64,000 nt of DNA, taken from NCBI GenBank assembly GCA_024704765.1, contig JAKMXF010000349.1, forward strand, positions 113,228 through 177,227. Reading direction: 5' to 3'. Each line of letters opens with the position of its first letter. Position 1 is the first letter of the stretch. The position numbers were made by a program, and so were the translations under genes. The notes under the pieces are model-generated. The model saw only the letters and a list, made by a program, of their open reading frames with translations, was not told where the DNA came from and ran no database searches. This DNA is from Oopsacas minuta (taxonomy: Eukaryota > Porifera > Hexactinellida > Lyssacinosida > Leucopsacidae). Shown one piece after another: positions 22,354 through 35,440 of this stretch.

Positions 22354-22484
22354 TATAAATACCGTGATTCTTACTCTATTCAAGACCCCCTATCTAATAT
22401 TATCTACTACAATGCATGTAATCTGCATAATACTTGTATTATGAGGTAAGATATTGACAGTATTGATTAGTTTGATAAATATAT

Positions 22485-23110
22485 GTGAATATATGTTTTC
22501 CATTCAATTTCAACTTTCTACAGATATTCACCTTGAAACTGATATGTAACTTGTTTAGCATTCATTTTCAACTTTTGCAAGTGTTTACGATGAAACACTG
22601 CCATAACTATGACGCCAAAAAAATATCAATAAAAATAATGAATCTGGTTACCGAAAAATATGAAAAAACAATTTAATCATTGATACCAGCGGAAAAATAT
22701 ACATGAACCCAGTGATCTCTAGATGTGCCAATAACTCCATAAATATTGATAAATATTGTTTTAGCAACCGAACCAAACTTGGAAAATCGCTGGACTGATC
22801 AATGGCCAATTTTGAAATATATTTTGCCAAAGAAATTGAATGAAAAAATCTGTTCCATATCAGTATCACAGTGAATACGTGCAGAAAGTTATAAGTGAAC
22901 GAATAACTTATTATATATCAATGCAACCGTAAATAGCTGTAGAAAGTAAAAATTGAATGAAAAAATCTGTTTCACATCAGTATCACCGTGAATAAGTGCA
23001 TACAGTTGAAATTGAATGATAAAACTTGTTAAATATCAGAGTCAAAGTGAATATTAGCAGAAAGTTAAAATTGAATGACAAAACCTGTTCCATAACAGTA
23101 AAGCATTGAG
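22485..23110. repeat. Two inverted arrays of a roughly 60-bp unit around a unique core
   Basis: The right array (22837-23100) holds about 4.5 diverged units beginning ttgaatgaaaaaatctgtt and ending gcagaaagtt. The left array (about 22497-22600) holds about two units in inverse orientation. The core between them (22600-22837) is not repeated in the window. No coding capacity. Whether this is a transposon is not shown. Confidence 0.6.
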
Positions 23111-23696
23111 GATGTGTTAATTTTATACTATATTAATTGTGTTTACACACAAATTCAACACATCAAAGAATATCTTGGTGGTGTTATTGGCACAGTAAAC
23201 TATGATAATTTAGCATAATGAGACAATGAATGTATAAACAAAGGCCTAGAAAAGAGATTGTAATAAAAATACAAATCAAAGTCAATTTTCAAAAACAATG
23301 TCCAATTTTCGCCAATACAACCATTTCCCTCATCCCAAAATATAACATGTCAAATTTGTCAATACAAAGATGTTACATTTAAATATCTTATATATTTATC
23401 TCGTATTTTTTTGTTTTTTCTTATGTATAGTTTCTTTTTTGTCCGGAAATGAATGAAGAACTACAGAACTAAAATTTGGCAGGTGTGTGGAAGGTAATTA
23501 ATTTAGCAACAAGTTCCAAGATCAGAGAAATTTCAAAAACTCTCTGACATAGGTGTCAAAATGTACTGGCCTATCAGAATTGAAGGTCTACCAATTGGAT
23601 TCAGGGATGTTCACAGGATTTGGCTAGACAGAGGCAGGGGCGGAGCTATAAATAAATACCAATCGGGACATATTATTTCTGTGCCGATTAATTCAA

Positions 23697-24000
23697 TTAC
23701 ATAGTATAGAGGCTCAGTTCTAAAATGGTTGACTTAGTACGTATATACAGTGGAGTTTCCTAAAACGGACACCCCGAGGAGTGGACAATTACTCTACAGC
23801 GGCCAATATGTTTTTGCTCTGCTATTCACACCTTTAGAGATTATGACACCAAATGTGGTATGTATACTCGTAGTGATATCTAGTTTTCACTTGACATTTG
23901 AAAGATTTCTAATGGCTATATTTTTATACCTTGTGACACCTCTGTATTTTAGCCAATCAGATTGTAGTGTTTTGCAATTAGGCATAAATGCATAGAACTA
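23697..24000 (+). repeat. Repeat R2, forward copy
   Basis: Similar over about 250 bp to the reverse complement of 27443-27688 (shared 'ctaaaatggttgacttagta', 'tgacatttg', 'attttagcc', 'taaatgcatag'). It contains an extra stretch of about 60 bp near 23748-23808, starting CAGTGGAGTTTCC, absent from the other copy. The open frame across it is not a gene. Confidence 0.65.
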
Positions 24001-24215
24001 GTTCTGAGAGAGACCCGTAGAGTTCATGTCACATATTTGCACCGTAATATATTTGTATTGCATGATTTTACACGGTTGTAGGTGTAGGGATCACTTGGCC
24101 AAAACAGTGCAGCACGATGATAAATAATTCGGAGGCGGGCCCTACATTTATCCGCTTAATTGGTTGGAAATGGCCTGGTTCCATTGTTACCCCCATTAAG
24201 CGGAGTTGACCAGAG

Positions 24216-24336
24216 CAGTGGTTCTACCTGGGGTCGCAGTCCTAAAATGTTCTTCGTTATGTTTGTTGGCAGGGGGTCCTGGTCCCATAAAATGGACCAA
24301 AGAGGTCTGCGTAAGGAAAAAGGTTGAAAACCAGTG
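24216..24336. mobile_element. hAT MITE, 121 bp
   Basis: The ends are CAGTGGTTCTACCT and, inverted, CACTGGTTTTCAACC. The flanking 8-mers GACCAGAG and AACTAGAG match at six of eight positions, an aged duplication. Non-coding. Confidence 0.65.
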
Positions 24337-24344
24337 AACTAGAG

Positions 24345-25355
24345 TACAAAAGAAGGGCAATTTCGGAAACTTAATCTACCTTTATTATTATAAAATATCA
24401 ATGAGCAAGTTAAAGTGAGGGAGCACCGCTCCCCCTACACTAAACCCCTGTTCTCTATTGAAATTATCACATATGATGTAAATTGTCACGTTATGCGATT
24501 TCCAAATTCCATTCTATATACGCGTTGATTAGAACTTTATCACCTCATATATATAGTTGTTTATCTAATGATTACTCAGATCAACCTATTTGCAAGAATC
24601 GAACTCTACGGAAGATTTTGTGTGTGAAATAGGATTTAGTTGAACATCTGTACATCCCTGCTTCTTCGATTGTGTTTTGAACAATTCACTCAGAAACGAC
24701 ACTTCAAGTAACGCTGTGGATAAAAGGTACTGTGATAGCATAGATACTCATTTCATGCAGTGGATAACAAGAAAGTTTATTGTATTATACAATATTTTTT
24801 CACATTCCCTATGACTATTAGTAAGCTTGTGTATTTCATTTGCATTTTCTGGACTGTAATATAGACAATTCTATTTGGTTTTTCTCTGTGATACTTATTC
24901 CTGCATGTAATCCAGACCAATCTATCCCCTCAAGGCTTCAATTGCTTTTTCTCCTGCATCACATCCCACTCACTAATCTCGACCACTTTATTCCGATATT
25001 GAACTTGCGAGCTCGTTTCTTGTATTGGCATTCTTTCCCGCTATCTTGACTATCATTCCAATTTGTTCTTGTTAGTTCTTTCTCTTTTCGATGAATATTC
25101 CTCGTTTGCGGGCCCTTACTATATGTGTGTTTATTGCAGATATTAGCTGGGATTTCTCTCTACTATCTGATATTGGTACTGTTGTTTGGCCAGCTAAAAC
25201 GCTGTCTGTCCGAACTCCCTTTTATGTTTTTCTATCAGTATTTTTTCACTTTCAGTTTGGAACTTCAAATAAGAGACTCGCATGTACTTCATTGAATATT
25301 CTCTACTTTGATTGACTATTGATCCTTGATGCTGCTTTTTCTATCTAATGTTATA
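24345..25355. other. No gene recognised
   Basis: Several short open stretches (24840-25049, 25091-25315) without recognisable content. Confidence 0.4.
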
Positions 25356-25357
25356 TA

Positions 25358-26696
25358 CAGGGTGTAACATAATTTATGACTACTTCACTGTACCTATATA
25401 TTGTATAACCACACTCATATTTATTTAACTATAGTAAAAGTTTTGCTATTATCCGATTATATCAATCCTCTGGCACCATTATTTATGCATATTCAAACTA
25501 ATGTTCATGTCTATGTCAAAAATATTTAAATAGTTTATACTCCCTATATCTTAGCAATATCATGGTCAAAGAACACAAGATCAATATTAGAAACCAGGCT
25601 GTAGGGATGTTATTAGGTGGGATGACGCAAAGACGCGATTGCAATTTACTTGGAGCATCCTTGCGTATTGTCGGACGATGGTGGACCCAATACCAGAAGG
25701 GTATCTCATTGGAAAATAAACATGTTTAGGACAGAAGGTTTCCTATCAAAAATTGGCAGAATCATCATTCCTAAGTCACTAACAAAGAAACACCAATCTA
25801 CAAGAAAATTGTCGCGAAAACTTAAGTCTAAGGGTATTATAGCATCACATATGACTGTCCAAAGGTATCTCAAGAATTCTAATGGTCAACTAGTTATAAA
25901 AAGCGCTTCAGCCAAAATTATCCGAAAACAGATTAAGGATCGGATTTCTTTCTGTAAACAGAGAGTCAATTGGGCTGTTCAAGATTGGCGTATGGTGTTA
26001 TTTTCTGATGAATCCCTCTATGAATTATTCCACACACCTAATAAACAAAATGATCGTGTATGGGCAAGGGAGGAAGAATCAGTGACCCCTCATTAGAAAA
26101 TAAAATTTTCTTCTAAGATACATGTTAGGGGAATGATGTTATACAATGCGATATCAGAACTGCATATTATACCTAAGTCCTTTACAGTTACTGCAAAATA
26201 TTATATCGAAGAAATACTGAAGAAGTCTCTGAAGAGGGCATTAAGGAGGAAAAGGAAGACTAGATCTGTTCTAGTCAGAAGATTACTCCCAAACATGTCC
26301 AGGTACATCTTTCTGCAGGACTGGGCACCAGCTCATAATGCCATAAAGACTAAAGATTGGTGTAAAGACAATCTGAATTCCTTTTGGGGGAAAGGTATTT
26401 AGCCAGGCAACTTGCTAGACTTAAACCCAATAGAGAATTTATGGGCCATCATCCAAAGCAATATGAATGAAATAGAAGTAGCAACCAATCTAAATATGCT
26501 TGAAAAACAGCTGAAACTGGCATGGCCTCAGATTTCCCTTGAGATTCTCGACAAGCTGGTGAATGGTATGCCCAAAAGGATTAAACATGTTTCAAATATA
26601 AAGGCGGATAGTTAGGAAATTAGATTGGACAGTGAATTCACCGAAAGTTAATTTATGCATATTTTTTCTGTAAGTCACCAATTAAGTTACATCCTG
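25358..26696 (+). mobile_element. Tc1-like element, same family as 6850-8188
   Basis: It starts CAGGGTGTAACATAATT and ends ...TTACATCCTG, flanked by TA (25356-25357, 26697-26698). Length 1339 bp. The transposase inside is broken by two in-frame stops and one shift. Confidence 0.85.
25562..26615 (+). pseudogene. Tc1-like transposase, two stops and one frameshift
   Basis: The N-terminus starts at 25562 in a different frame. From about 25730 to 26615 a single frame continues except for stops at 26094-26096 and 26400-26402. The DDE set is still visible: Asp in VLFSDESLYE, Asp in IFLQDWAPAHN, Glu in NPIENLWAII. It is the better preserved of the two relatives. Confidence 0.85.
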
Positions 26697-26698
26697 TA

Positions 26699-27442
26699 AT
26701 GTTAAATAGAATTTTCTCTGTTCTGCTAATCTCACTTCTCAACCCTTTCTCTAAGAACTTACTGGCTCCCTATTTCAAGAAGTCTCTTCAATCAGCTAAG
26801 TTTTATAACTTATTTAGTTCCTATAATTAATAATTTCACTGTATGCGAGCCGCTATGCGGCTTGCGAACACTGTGTTCGATTTTAACCCGGCACATTGCA
26901 TTTCGAATATTCTTTCTTCGTAGCAACAATCATTCATATATAAGTAACTGGGTCAAATTCTGATTCAGCTCACTTGAATATCCATGTAAAGCAGTTAATA
27001 GCAAGTCTCTGCGTGTATTTAAGATTTCCACCATTTGTTTACTTTATATTCATAAATACAACAATTATAATTATGATTGTATTATGCTCAAAATCTCAAA
27101 TCACCTTCTGTGCCCTTTAGATTTTACCAAATTAACTTTAGTTGATTAATGAATCTATTTTATTTTACTAAATTTCCATTTTAGCAGAGAAAGATAAATT
27201 TGAATTTACTATTCTAGTTAGACATTGAAATATGTGAAAATCGAATTCCACGCCCTGTTTACCCCTATTTAACAATTGTAAGCTATTCTCTAATTATAAT
27301 TTTGAAATGTCCCAAAAATGTGTGAAAATATGATAAATCAGTGTATATATATTCAAAAAATGTATTAACCGATAGAATTACAGTCTACGTCAATACAAAT
27401 ACATTTCAGTACTAATCACATTACAAACACTCCACCATAACT
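26699..27442. other. No gene recognised
   Basis: Unassigned AT-rich sequence. Confidence 0.4.
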
Positions 27443-27688
27443 AATACTATGCATTTATAGCTAATTGTAAAATCCTACAATTTGATTGGGCTAAAATACG
27501 TAGGTTTCAAAAGCTCTGAAAATATACACATTGGAAATTTCCAAATGTCAGGTGTGTAACTTAATCTCACTATGAGTACACATAACAAATTTGGTATCTT
27601 AATCTCTAAAAGTGTGAACAGCAGGTCGAAAATATATATATATACTAAGTCAACCATTTTAGAACTTAGCCACTATACTATGTAATAG
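27443..27688 (-). repeat. Repeat R2, reverse copy
   Basis: Reverse-complement relative of 23697-24000, without its roughly 60-bp extra stretch. No coding capacity or clear terminal repeats, so its class is unknown. Confidence 0.65.
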
Positions 27689-30436
27689 TATTTGTCAGCA
27701 CATTATGAATGGAAAATCGGATTAGGCATGCTAGATATTTGGGCAAGTTTTATTGATTTCTGTTTACTTGATGAACATGATAAATATATCATTAATTAGT
27801 TACAACATCTCATAAAATTCGAAACCAATATAGCATTCTACAAACCGTTTCCTTGACAACAAACAAGCAAACAGACAGACAGACAACAATTGCAATTTAT
27901 TAATATTGATTCATTAGTGTGCTTCGCTTTCTATGTCGTTTCGTTACTGAAACTATTTCAAAGTGAGACATTTCCACGATGATTTCTTCAGCAGGTGCAT
28001 ACTAACTTGTCATCATGTTTATTTGTTAAATTTGACTAGAGAAATATTATGGAACGCTTGTATTTGTCCGAATTTCTAGTATGTATTTGTCAGATTGAAG
28101 GATATATTTGTAAGACAGAAGTACGGCCTGAATGAAGGAAACAGGAAGAAAGTAGTAGCAGGTAAAAGCGTTGGGCTCAGTATAAAATGAGACTGAAAGC
28201 CAGAACCAGTACAACGATAATACTAGTAACTAATGATAGTAAATCCTATCCTGTGATTTGTAGTGATGAAATCTCCTTAATCAGAGCCATATTTACAACA
28301 TTTGCAGTCCATCTAGTTAAATGCGGCATAAGAAACGATCAAATCGCCACTAAATTAGAATAGAAATCACAGGAAGTCATTTCCCCAGGAAAATGAGAAA
28401 TGGCCCCAATTTTCGGCAGGAATAATCAATAATACGAGCAAAAGTCTGTCCTGAGAGAAATGTGAATTGAAATATTCCGGTCATCAATTAAATCCAATGA
28501 CAGCTAGTACGAGATGAAACACTTATTCACATTAAAAGGTGAATAAATACACAAACAGCAATAGAAGACAAATGAGCATATGAAAATATTTTGGTAAATA
28601 GAGAAATCAAAATTAAAAAGTTAGAGTAAATACGTGATACATTATTGAGAAATATGACTTATCTTAATAGTGGAGTAAAATTGGACCATCAATTATTCGG
28701 ACGGATGCATACTTCAGTCGGACAGATGCATACAATAAAACTGGGACAATGCAGCTCTCGCAATGTTATACATATATTGGATAAACGAAATATAAAGTTT
28801 CATAACATTTCGTTTAGAAATTCTCTAGTTCAGTCACATCTAATTGAGGCAATAATCGCGGTAGGAAATTATTCTATAAATAGCGTAATATAGCGACATT
28901 AGTTATAGTTCAAATAATTACAAACCATAAAAATGTAAAATTACAACCAGTGACGACTGCATATTCCATTACTTAAATTTATTGAAAAATTGCACTATTA
29001 ATTGGAGGTCCTATGATTAACTATGATTGATTATCCCAATACAGTGTCACTTTTAATCAAAAGTAATTAATATACTAAACTGTCGGCACAGGTTGTAATT
29101 AATATTTTTCCTCGCATTTCAAATCCATCAAACAATATATTCACAAATTACTATGATCATTCAGTCCATATAATATTCAATTTGTTTAGTAATTATCAGC
29201 TGAATAAATATATTAATAGACGGGAATACTAGAATGATCGGTATAAATTAAAGAGTGTCAAATTCGGAATCAGCGTATTATATTACCCCCTTTTGCTGTT
29301 TGGAACAATCTTCTACAATTATTCAACGTTATATATTAGGAAATACATATCTTTTAGATTATCCATAGTTAATTTGAAAAATATTTATTCAGAATATATA
29401 ATACTACATAATTAAGGTTCCCATGCTACAGAAACATGTAGAAATTATATGTACCACATATTTTGATTATTATGAATATCAGATTAGATATTTCGGTACA
29501 GATTAAAGTCGCATAACTATGTATTTATCGTGGTTATCAAGGAAGTAAGTATAATTCAATAAAACTTCACTAAAGATTCAAACATGCTGAAGCTGATTTT
29601 CACACTTTTGGATTAATCATATGAAAATTTATGGTTGTTTTTATGAATAAAAGTAGATAAATTAGCCAAATCTCAAATTTACGTAGATACTTGCCCACAA
29701 CGGCTACTAAGGTGGTTGATTTTACAAGATGTGAGATATATTGTTCTAAATGTATCTATATTATAATACTCAAAGGGGCTGTCAATTTGGAGAATAATGG
29801 ATACCTCGAGGTCCAATTCGCCAAGTTCATCACGAAATGACTAGCCATTATATTTCGATATCTTCTCAACTTTACATTTAAACCCTAAAACTATTAAGTG
29901 GCAATAATAACCACCTGTATGTCTCCTTATATTTATCGCCATTTCATTGAGTCAAATATTTATCCATGCTTCCAAGCTCGGGATTTAATATAATAGTAAT
30001 ATTAATAGTATAAATAATAATTCAATAATATTACAGATTCAGTACAGAAATATTGTTTTCAGTTCCTAACAGTGTGATTGAATGGAATAACGTCATAATG
30101 TAAAGAGAGCGTAACAACAACAAAAGGGATTAGATTTTTCAAGTAATCCAGCATTCTTGAGAAGATTAGTGAACGTGGATCAACATCAGGCTTCACCTTG
30201 GGTCCAATTATATGTATTTCAGATTTTCATCATTACCTTTTGAAATTTTTGCATCCATTCATGTATATGTGATATCAATCAGGTTAAAAATCCATGTACT
30301 AGTGCAGAAAAATGTAACACGCCGATCGAAAGGTGATAATATGAATTAGCAAATATACAGGGTTGGCCATTAATATTTTATCTATTATAATTTTCATATC
30401 TCACCAGATACAGTTTAAAAATTTATCTTCTATTCT
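27689..30436. other. Long stretch without recognised genes
   Basis: About 2.7 kb of AT-rich sequence. It contains a short (acag)n run near 27870 and an open stretch at 28645-28893 with no family resemblance. No terminal repeats or splice-supported exons noticed. Confidence 0.4.
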
Positions 30437-32889
30437 TAGTGCCCGATTAACCATGAGGCACCTAAGGCACAAGCCTCAGGGCATCAGCCTTTAGTGGAAC
30501 CAAGCCTCTAGGGCCCACATAATTAATCTTCTAATGTGCATTAGAATTGTAAAAACGCAGTTTTTTGTTTCGTTAATACAATACTATAAGCATTGAGTTA
30601 TATAAATTGTGTTAAAATTTTCATGGTGTTTATTTTTTATAAATTCTAAACAATATTTTATTGTGAAAGTTTGTGATTAGATTTTACAACAATAAACGCA
30701 TCGTACATATGAAAGTCTAGTCATCACTTCACAGCCTTCACAAGTTGAAATTACTCAACATCGTGTGTGAACATCGTTAATAAATTCAGTAATGATGTAG
30801 AAATCTGGCCAGAAAAATACCTGATTAACTTATTGATTACCTGTCCTGGAGAGGAAGCCAAGATTTCCAGTTGCTACAAAGAGAGTACACGAATTCTGTA
30901 CCTCAATATGACAATACAAAAATTAGGTACTGTACACAATCAATGTTCTACCGGAGTTGTATAAATGGTGAAGAAACTATGAGATCTTCGTTTTGTTTCT
31001 CTCCTACTATAGGAAGGATCTATTGGCAAGTTATTTGGATATTCAAGGTTTGTTAATGGCCTCTCTACCTCTGGTTTATATGACTGAAAAAATGCTGTTC
31101 GAACTATGTCATCACACGAATCTTCATACTGTCATAAAAATACATTAGTATTACTTAAGACCTGGGCAAAAAGGTAGGTCGTATTGATTATGAATTTGCT
31201 AAGCAAATTGATCATAACATTAATTACTGGAAATCTGTGCAACATCGTGTTGTAAGTAAGCCATAATATACCTTGCTGAGAGAGGATTAGCATTTTGTGT
31301 TGATAATGAAACTGTTGGTTAATCCAAAATGATAATTTTCTCGGGATACTTGAATTACTGACTCTGTATGACCCATTTTTGTCAAATCACATTAAGATGT
31401 ATGCAAACAAGGGAAGAGGACACATCTTATCTGTCATCAAAAATATGTGAGGAATGAATTTCATTAATGAGTGGGAAAATGATGAAAATTATTGTCGATG
31501 AAGTTCTTTCAACAAGATACTTTAGCCTTTCCGTTGATTCAACTCCAGATATTAGCCACTATGACCAACTAACAATAATTATTCGTTACGTGACTTGAAA
31601 TAGTCCAGTTGAAAGATTTCTAACTTTCCTTGATAACAGAGGTCATACTGGGCGTGGCTTAGCTGAAACAGTCTTGAAATGCCTGAAATACCTTGGAATC
31701 GAGATAGCAAACTGTCGTGGGCAAACTTATGACAACGCTGCAAACATGAGTGGTATATATAATGGCATGCATCAGTTTGCCAAGCTCGAGACCGCAATCA
31801 TAACTGAAATGTGGGATTGTATTCTTACTCGATTCAATGCTACAAGCGAATCTTTACATGATGACAACATGGATTTGAATACTGCTCTTAGAGAGCTTAA
31901 GTCACTGAAAATATGTTTTGTCCCTTAGAGATCGTTTTGATGAATATGAAGAATCAGGGGTAAAGCGAAGTAACAACAGTCAATATCAGTCTGAGATTAA
32001 GAGGATTCAACGGCGAAATCGCAGAATGGGCTTTGATTGTGGAACAATATCAACTAATGAATCAGTTCAGTTTCCACGAGACAATTTAAGGTCACCAAAT
32101 ACGTTTCTATTTTGGATCAACTTGTTTCTGCATTAGATCAACTTGTAGATGCCTACCAGATTCTGAGTGAAAGATTCGATTTTTTGTCAAAGGTTGGCTC
32201 AGATGACAACAGTGCTGAAGCTGCTCAGAAGCTTGTTTCTGTGTATGCTCAGGATCTTGAACCATCACTAGGTGATGAGTTAGTACAACTGTCAGAATTT
32301 GTTTCACTATGTCAAAAGAAGTGGCACAAGGCGAATCTCACGAGTTGTTTATGTATCGTATATAAAAGATAAAGGACTATCATCAACATTTCCAAATGCA
32401 GAGATCATGCTGAGAATCTTTCTGTCATTGATGGTGCCCAATTCAAGTGGAGAACGAACTTTCTCTAAGCTGAGCTTATCAAAAATGAGCTTCACTCAAC
32501 AACGTCCCAGCAACGCCCCACATTTCTGTCTCTTATGAACATTGATTCTGACATTTTGCGGAAGTTCAATCCTGATGATGTTATTGATGATTTTTCCAGA
32601 AATAAAGCTAGAAAAGTATTATTTGGACGTTAATTACTATAAGTAACTATAGTAACAAATATATAATAATAATAAATAATAATAATTTAGTACACACAAA
32701 TAAGTACAACTACAACTATAACTCCCAAAAAGGCATAGTAACATCAAAACTTTCTCTATATTATCTATAATATTATCTGTATCGATATTATATATATATA
32801 TATACGGGATATATCCACCTATCGGGAAGTCTACGGGGCCCCGAAATTGAGCTGTGTCCCAGGCCCCCATCTAGCTTAATCGGGCCCTG
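30437..32889 (+). mobile_element. hAT element (ZMYM/TTF type), broken
   Basis: The left end reads TAGTGCCCGATTAA, the right end inverted CAGGGCCCGATTAA, which fit as hAT terminal repeats with one changed first base. The flanking 8-mers (TCTATTCT and CTCACTGA) do not match, so one end may have been rearranged. The right end abuts the interior of a second hAT element in opposite orientation. Confidence 0.65.
30767..32633 (+). pseudogene. hAT transposase with TTF zinc finger, many breaks
   Basis: In order: a TTF-type zinc-finger region near 30880-31030 (CINGEETMRSSFCFSP in a shifted frame), the core near 31490-31780 with FSLSVDSTPDISHYDQLT, GHTGRGL and CRGQTYDNAANMSGIYNGM, then the dimerisation region around 32400-32633 (NSSGERTFSKL; SDILRKFNPDDVIDDF) ending at 32631-32633. 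All parts match the ZMYM1-like hAT family, but frames and stops change repeatedly. Confidence 0.75.
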
Positions 32890-34580
32890 CTCACTGATAT
32901 CTTTGGTTTTAAGCTCGAGAAGAAGCCTTTTTATAGCCAACATTTCTTTTGCAAAGTTTACCCATTTGATGTCATACTCTTGCATAGTCTTACATAATCC
33001 ATTCATTATGGTTAATACCTTGTGGAGAAAGCAAAGCAATATAACTAATTTTCCCGGGAGAATCTTGTGATAGAGACTCGCAGCCAAATCAGCCTGGTTT
33101 GAATTCGAAACACCAATCTTCTGTAGACTTACAAGAATTGCCTGAAGTCTTTTCACCATAGTGTTAACTCCCTCAAACTTACAAGCCCATCGGACTTCTG
33201 TAAGAGAGGAGGCTGCCATTATAGGCTGTTTGGGATAACACTCCTTTTGAACAGATTCAAATATTTCCCTGTGACTGGCGATGTTGAAATGTGATGTAAG
33301 GACTTATAGACATTCATAACATTATTTGCTTCAGAAACTGTTCGAAAATAAGCAGCAACAACCAAATTCAATCGGTGCGCAGCATAATGGATGTATAGCA
33401 ACCAAGGGTAACGTCTTCTTAGTTTAGCACCTACACTTTTGTAACAACCGCTCATAACATATGCGCCGTCTGCTACAAGTGCCAATAGCGTGGCGGAAGA
33501 ACACAGGTTTCAGTGCTTGGCAAAACTCCTATCACAATAGTCTGGCCTTAGTTTCTTTTAGCCTGAGATCATGAATCGCCTTCGATTTGTCCTTCGTTTA
33601 CAATCTAAAACAGGTGGACAGCGCTTCATGCCCCGCATTATCTCTGCATTCATCAATGAGCATTGAATACAACCCCTCGCTGTTTAATATTTTCTCAATT
33701 TGATGGCGAACCTCGGAAGCTAACGCTTTTATCAAATCCATTGATGATCGCTTTTACGTGTAATCGTATGCATCATAATGTTGTAACATCCTACCGTGTA
33801 GTTGTTTAAATGTTGAGTTAGTGCATAGCATAGTCTTGATAAATTCTTTCCACTTTCCAGGATTAAGAGATTTATTAGATTCATCGTGTCCATTATATGC
33901 TATCTCCTCAGAACAAAAGTACCGATGATACTCCAACAGTGTTTTCATGTATTCTCGATTACTTTCACTACAGAAGGCCTCTCAGGGTCTAACATATTTC
34001 TAATACCAGCTGCTGGATTATTGTTCTGGGGGCTGTAACTTTCCCAACGAGTTATGGAAACTAGGTGATCAGAGCTTGCGTCCTGGGACTTAAAACCGCG
34101 ATTGGTTTCCATCGCCTTAGACAGGCAGAAAAGCTAACTTTAGTAAATACTGTATCACTTTTGATGTTGATGTGCTAAAGTTCCTCCACCAAAACAAAAC
34201 GCCTTGTCTTTTGCAATGCTGTATTCAAGGAATCGGAAGCTAGTATACCAGATTGTTCGAAAAGAACGATTCTTTTGGTCTCTCGGAGTGGACAATAAAT
34301 TTGGCTGCGTTGGTCCGTCAATCAAAGTTCCAAGGGTACTCACATCCACGTCTTGATCAATTGAAATTGTAGGGGTCAATTAAGTAACTGTCGCAGAATG
34401 CGCAGATGTAGATGGGATTAGGGTTTCAGTACTGGTTAGAAAACAATCCTGATTATTCTCTTCGGCGTTTGTTTCCAACCTTTTAGCAAAATATGACGTT
34501 ATTGGCAAAAGGTTCGCGTTATTCGCAGTCCCTTTCATTATGATATACGATACGTCTAATATAAAATACAAAAGATACAT
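32890..34580 (-). pseudogene. hAT transposase (ZMYM1-like), truncated and broken
   Basis: Minus strand, from 34580 downwards: an N-terminal region, a TTF-like finger region (SFRTIWYTSFRFLEYSIAKD), a badly shifted middle, then LVADGAYVMSGCYKSVGAKL and YPWLLYIHYAAHRLNLVV (33219-33485) and the following helical part (32890-33219). The last ends by running straight into the neighbouring terminal repeat. Stops and shifts are numerous. Confidence 0.75.
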
Positions 34581-34712
34581 CTAAACACAAAATCAGCCGC
34601 TGGCAATAAGTAGATTGATTGTGGGCACTGACTAAGAATATTGAAAGTGTGATGAGTCCCAACTAATTCCGCCCGCCCCCCCCCCCAATACTTCGTCAAA
34701 TATCCGCCACTG
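32890..34712 (-). mobile_element. Second hAT element, opposite orientation, 3' end lost
   Basis: The outer end at 34712, read inward, is CAGTGGCGGATATTTGACG, a typical hAT start, followed inside by a run of C of about twelve bases. The other end is missing: the gene stops at 32890, where the terminal repeat of the element at 30437-32889 begins. Confidence 0.65.
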
Positions 34713-34719
34713 GTGGGTG

Positions 34720-35029
34720 AAATGATTGGTTGAGTCGACCTGGAATTCCCCTATTAAAGTTTGAAATTGTTACAAATATGGTCCCAAACAATCAAATTAA
34801 CTTAAATTACACTGGTCTCAAGGACTTGTCTATATCGAAGAAGTAGTCGCTCTTCCTTGAGCTTTTCCCATAACTTTCAAATAATTATATAAATCAATTG
34901 TATAACCCAAAATCAAATATTTATTCAAGTCAACTCGAGGACGCTCACTTGCTGGCACTGAGCGGCATGCAAAAAAGGTAATTCGTGTTCGGTTTTCTGT
35001 ACCTCGATTATCTATAGTACAACAATAAT
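34720..35029. other. No gene recognised
   Basis: Unassigned. Confidence 0.4.
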
Positions 35030-35440
35030 TTATGGAATTACAACGTGATTTCTTAAAGTGGGCTGCATCAATTGGTCGCGAAGATGTAGAAATTTTCTAA
35101 ATACAATTCTTAGTATCTTTAACAGTAGACATATGTTGTACACTTGCAAACTTGAAGCATCTGTAAAGATACATACAATTTTACGGTTCAGAGCTTCTAG
35201 TGGGTTTGCAAAACCCTTTTCTTCACAAACTCCTTGCACATTCAACTGAACTCATCGCTGACCTAAACAGTGGTTGTAGGCTAAAGCTCTATTCAGATGA
35301 TTACATTGAAAATTGGACAAATAAGTACATTATCTGAGAGAATATCTTGCAGATAAAAGATCATTCGAGAATAAGGTAACAGATATATTCGTTTGGCTAC
35401 TGTCACAAAGTGATCCAGTTTTATAGTTATATATCTTTGA
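35030..35440 (+). pseudogene. Diverged Transib/RAG1-like transposase, C-terminal part
   Basis: In shifting frames the segment reads FLHKLLAHSTELIADLNSG, then a DDYIENWTNKYI motif, then REYLADKRSFENKVTDIFVW and LLSQSDP. This parallels the C-terminal part of copy A (LHKLLAHS, LES-NK, RKTSF-DN-RDILVRLL) with many substitutions, so it is a separate, older family member. The Glu of the catalytic motif is kept (IEN). A stop or shift occurs near 35335. No heptamer-like end could be tied to it with confidence. Confidence 0.6.

Noticed and set aside
22485-23110. CRISPR-like array
   Set aside because: The units are diverged, about 60 bp long and inverted around a core, with no constant-length unique spacers; the genome is eukaryotic.
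23750-23995. Hydrophobic 81-codon open frame
   Set aside because: It lies inside repeat R2, and the other R2 copy does not keep the frame.
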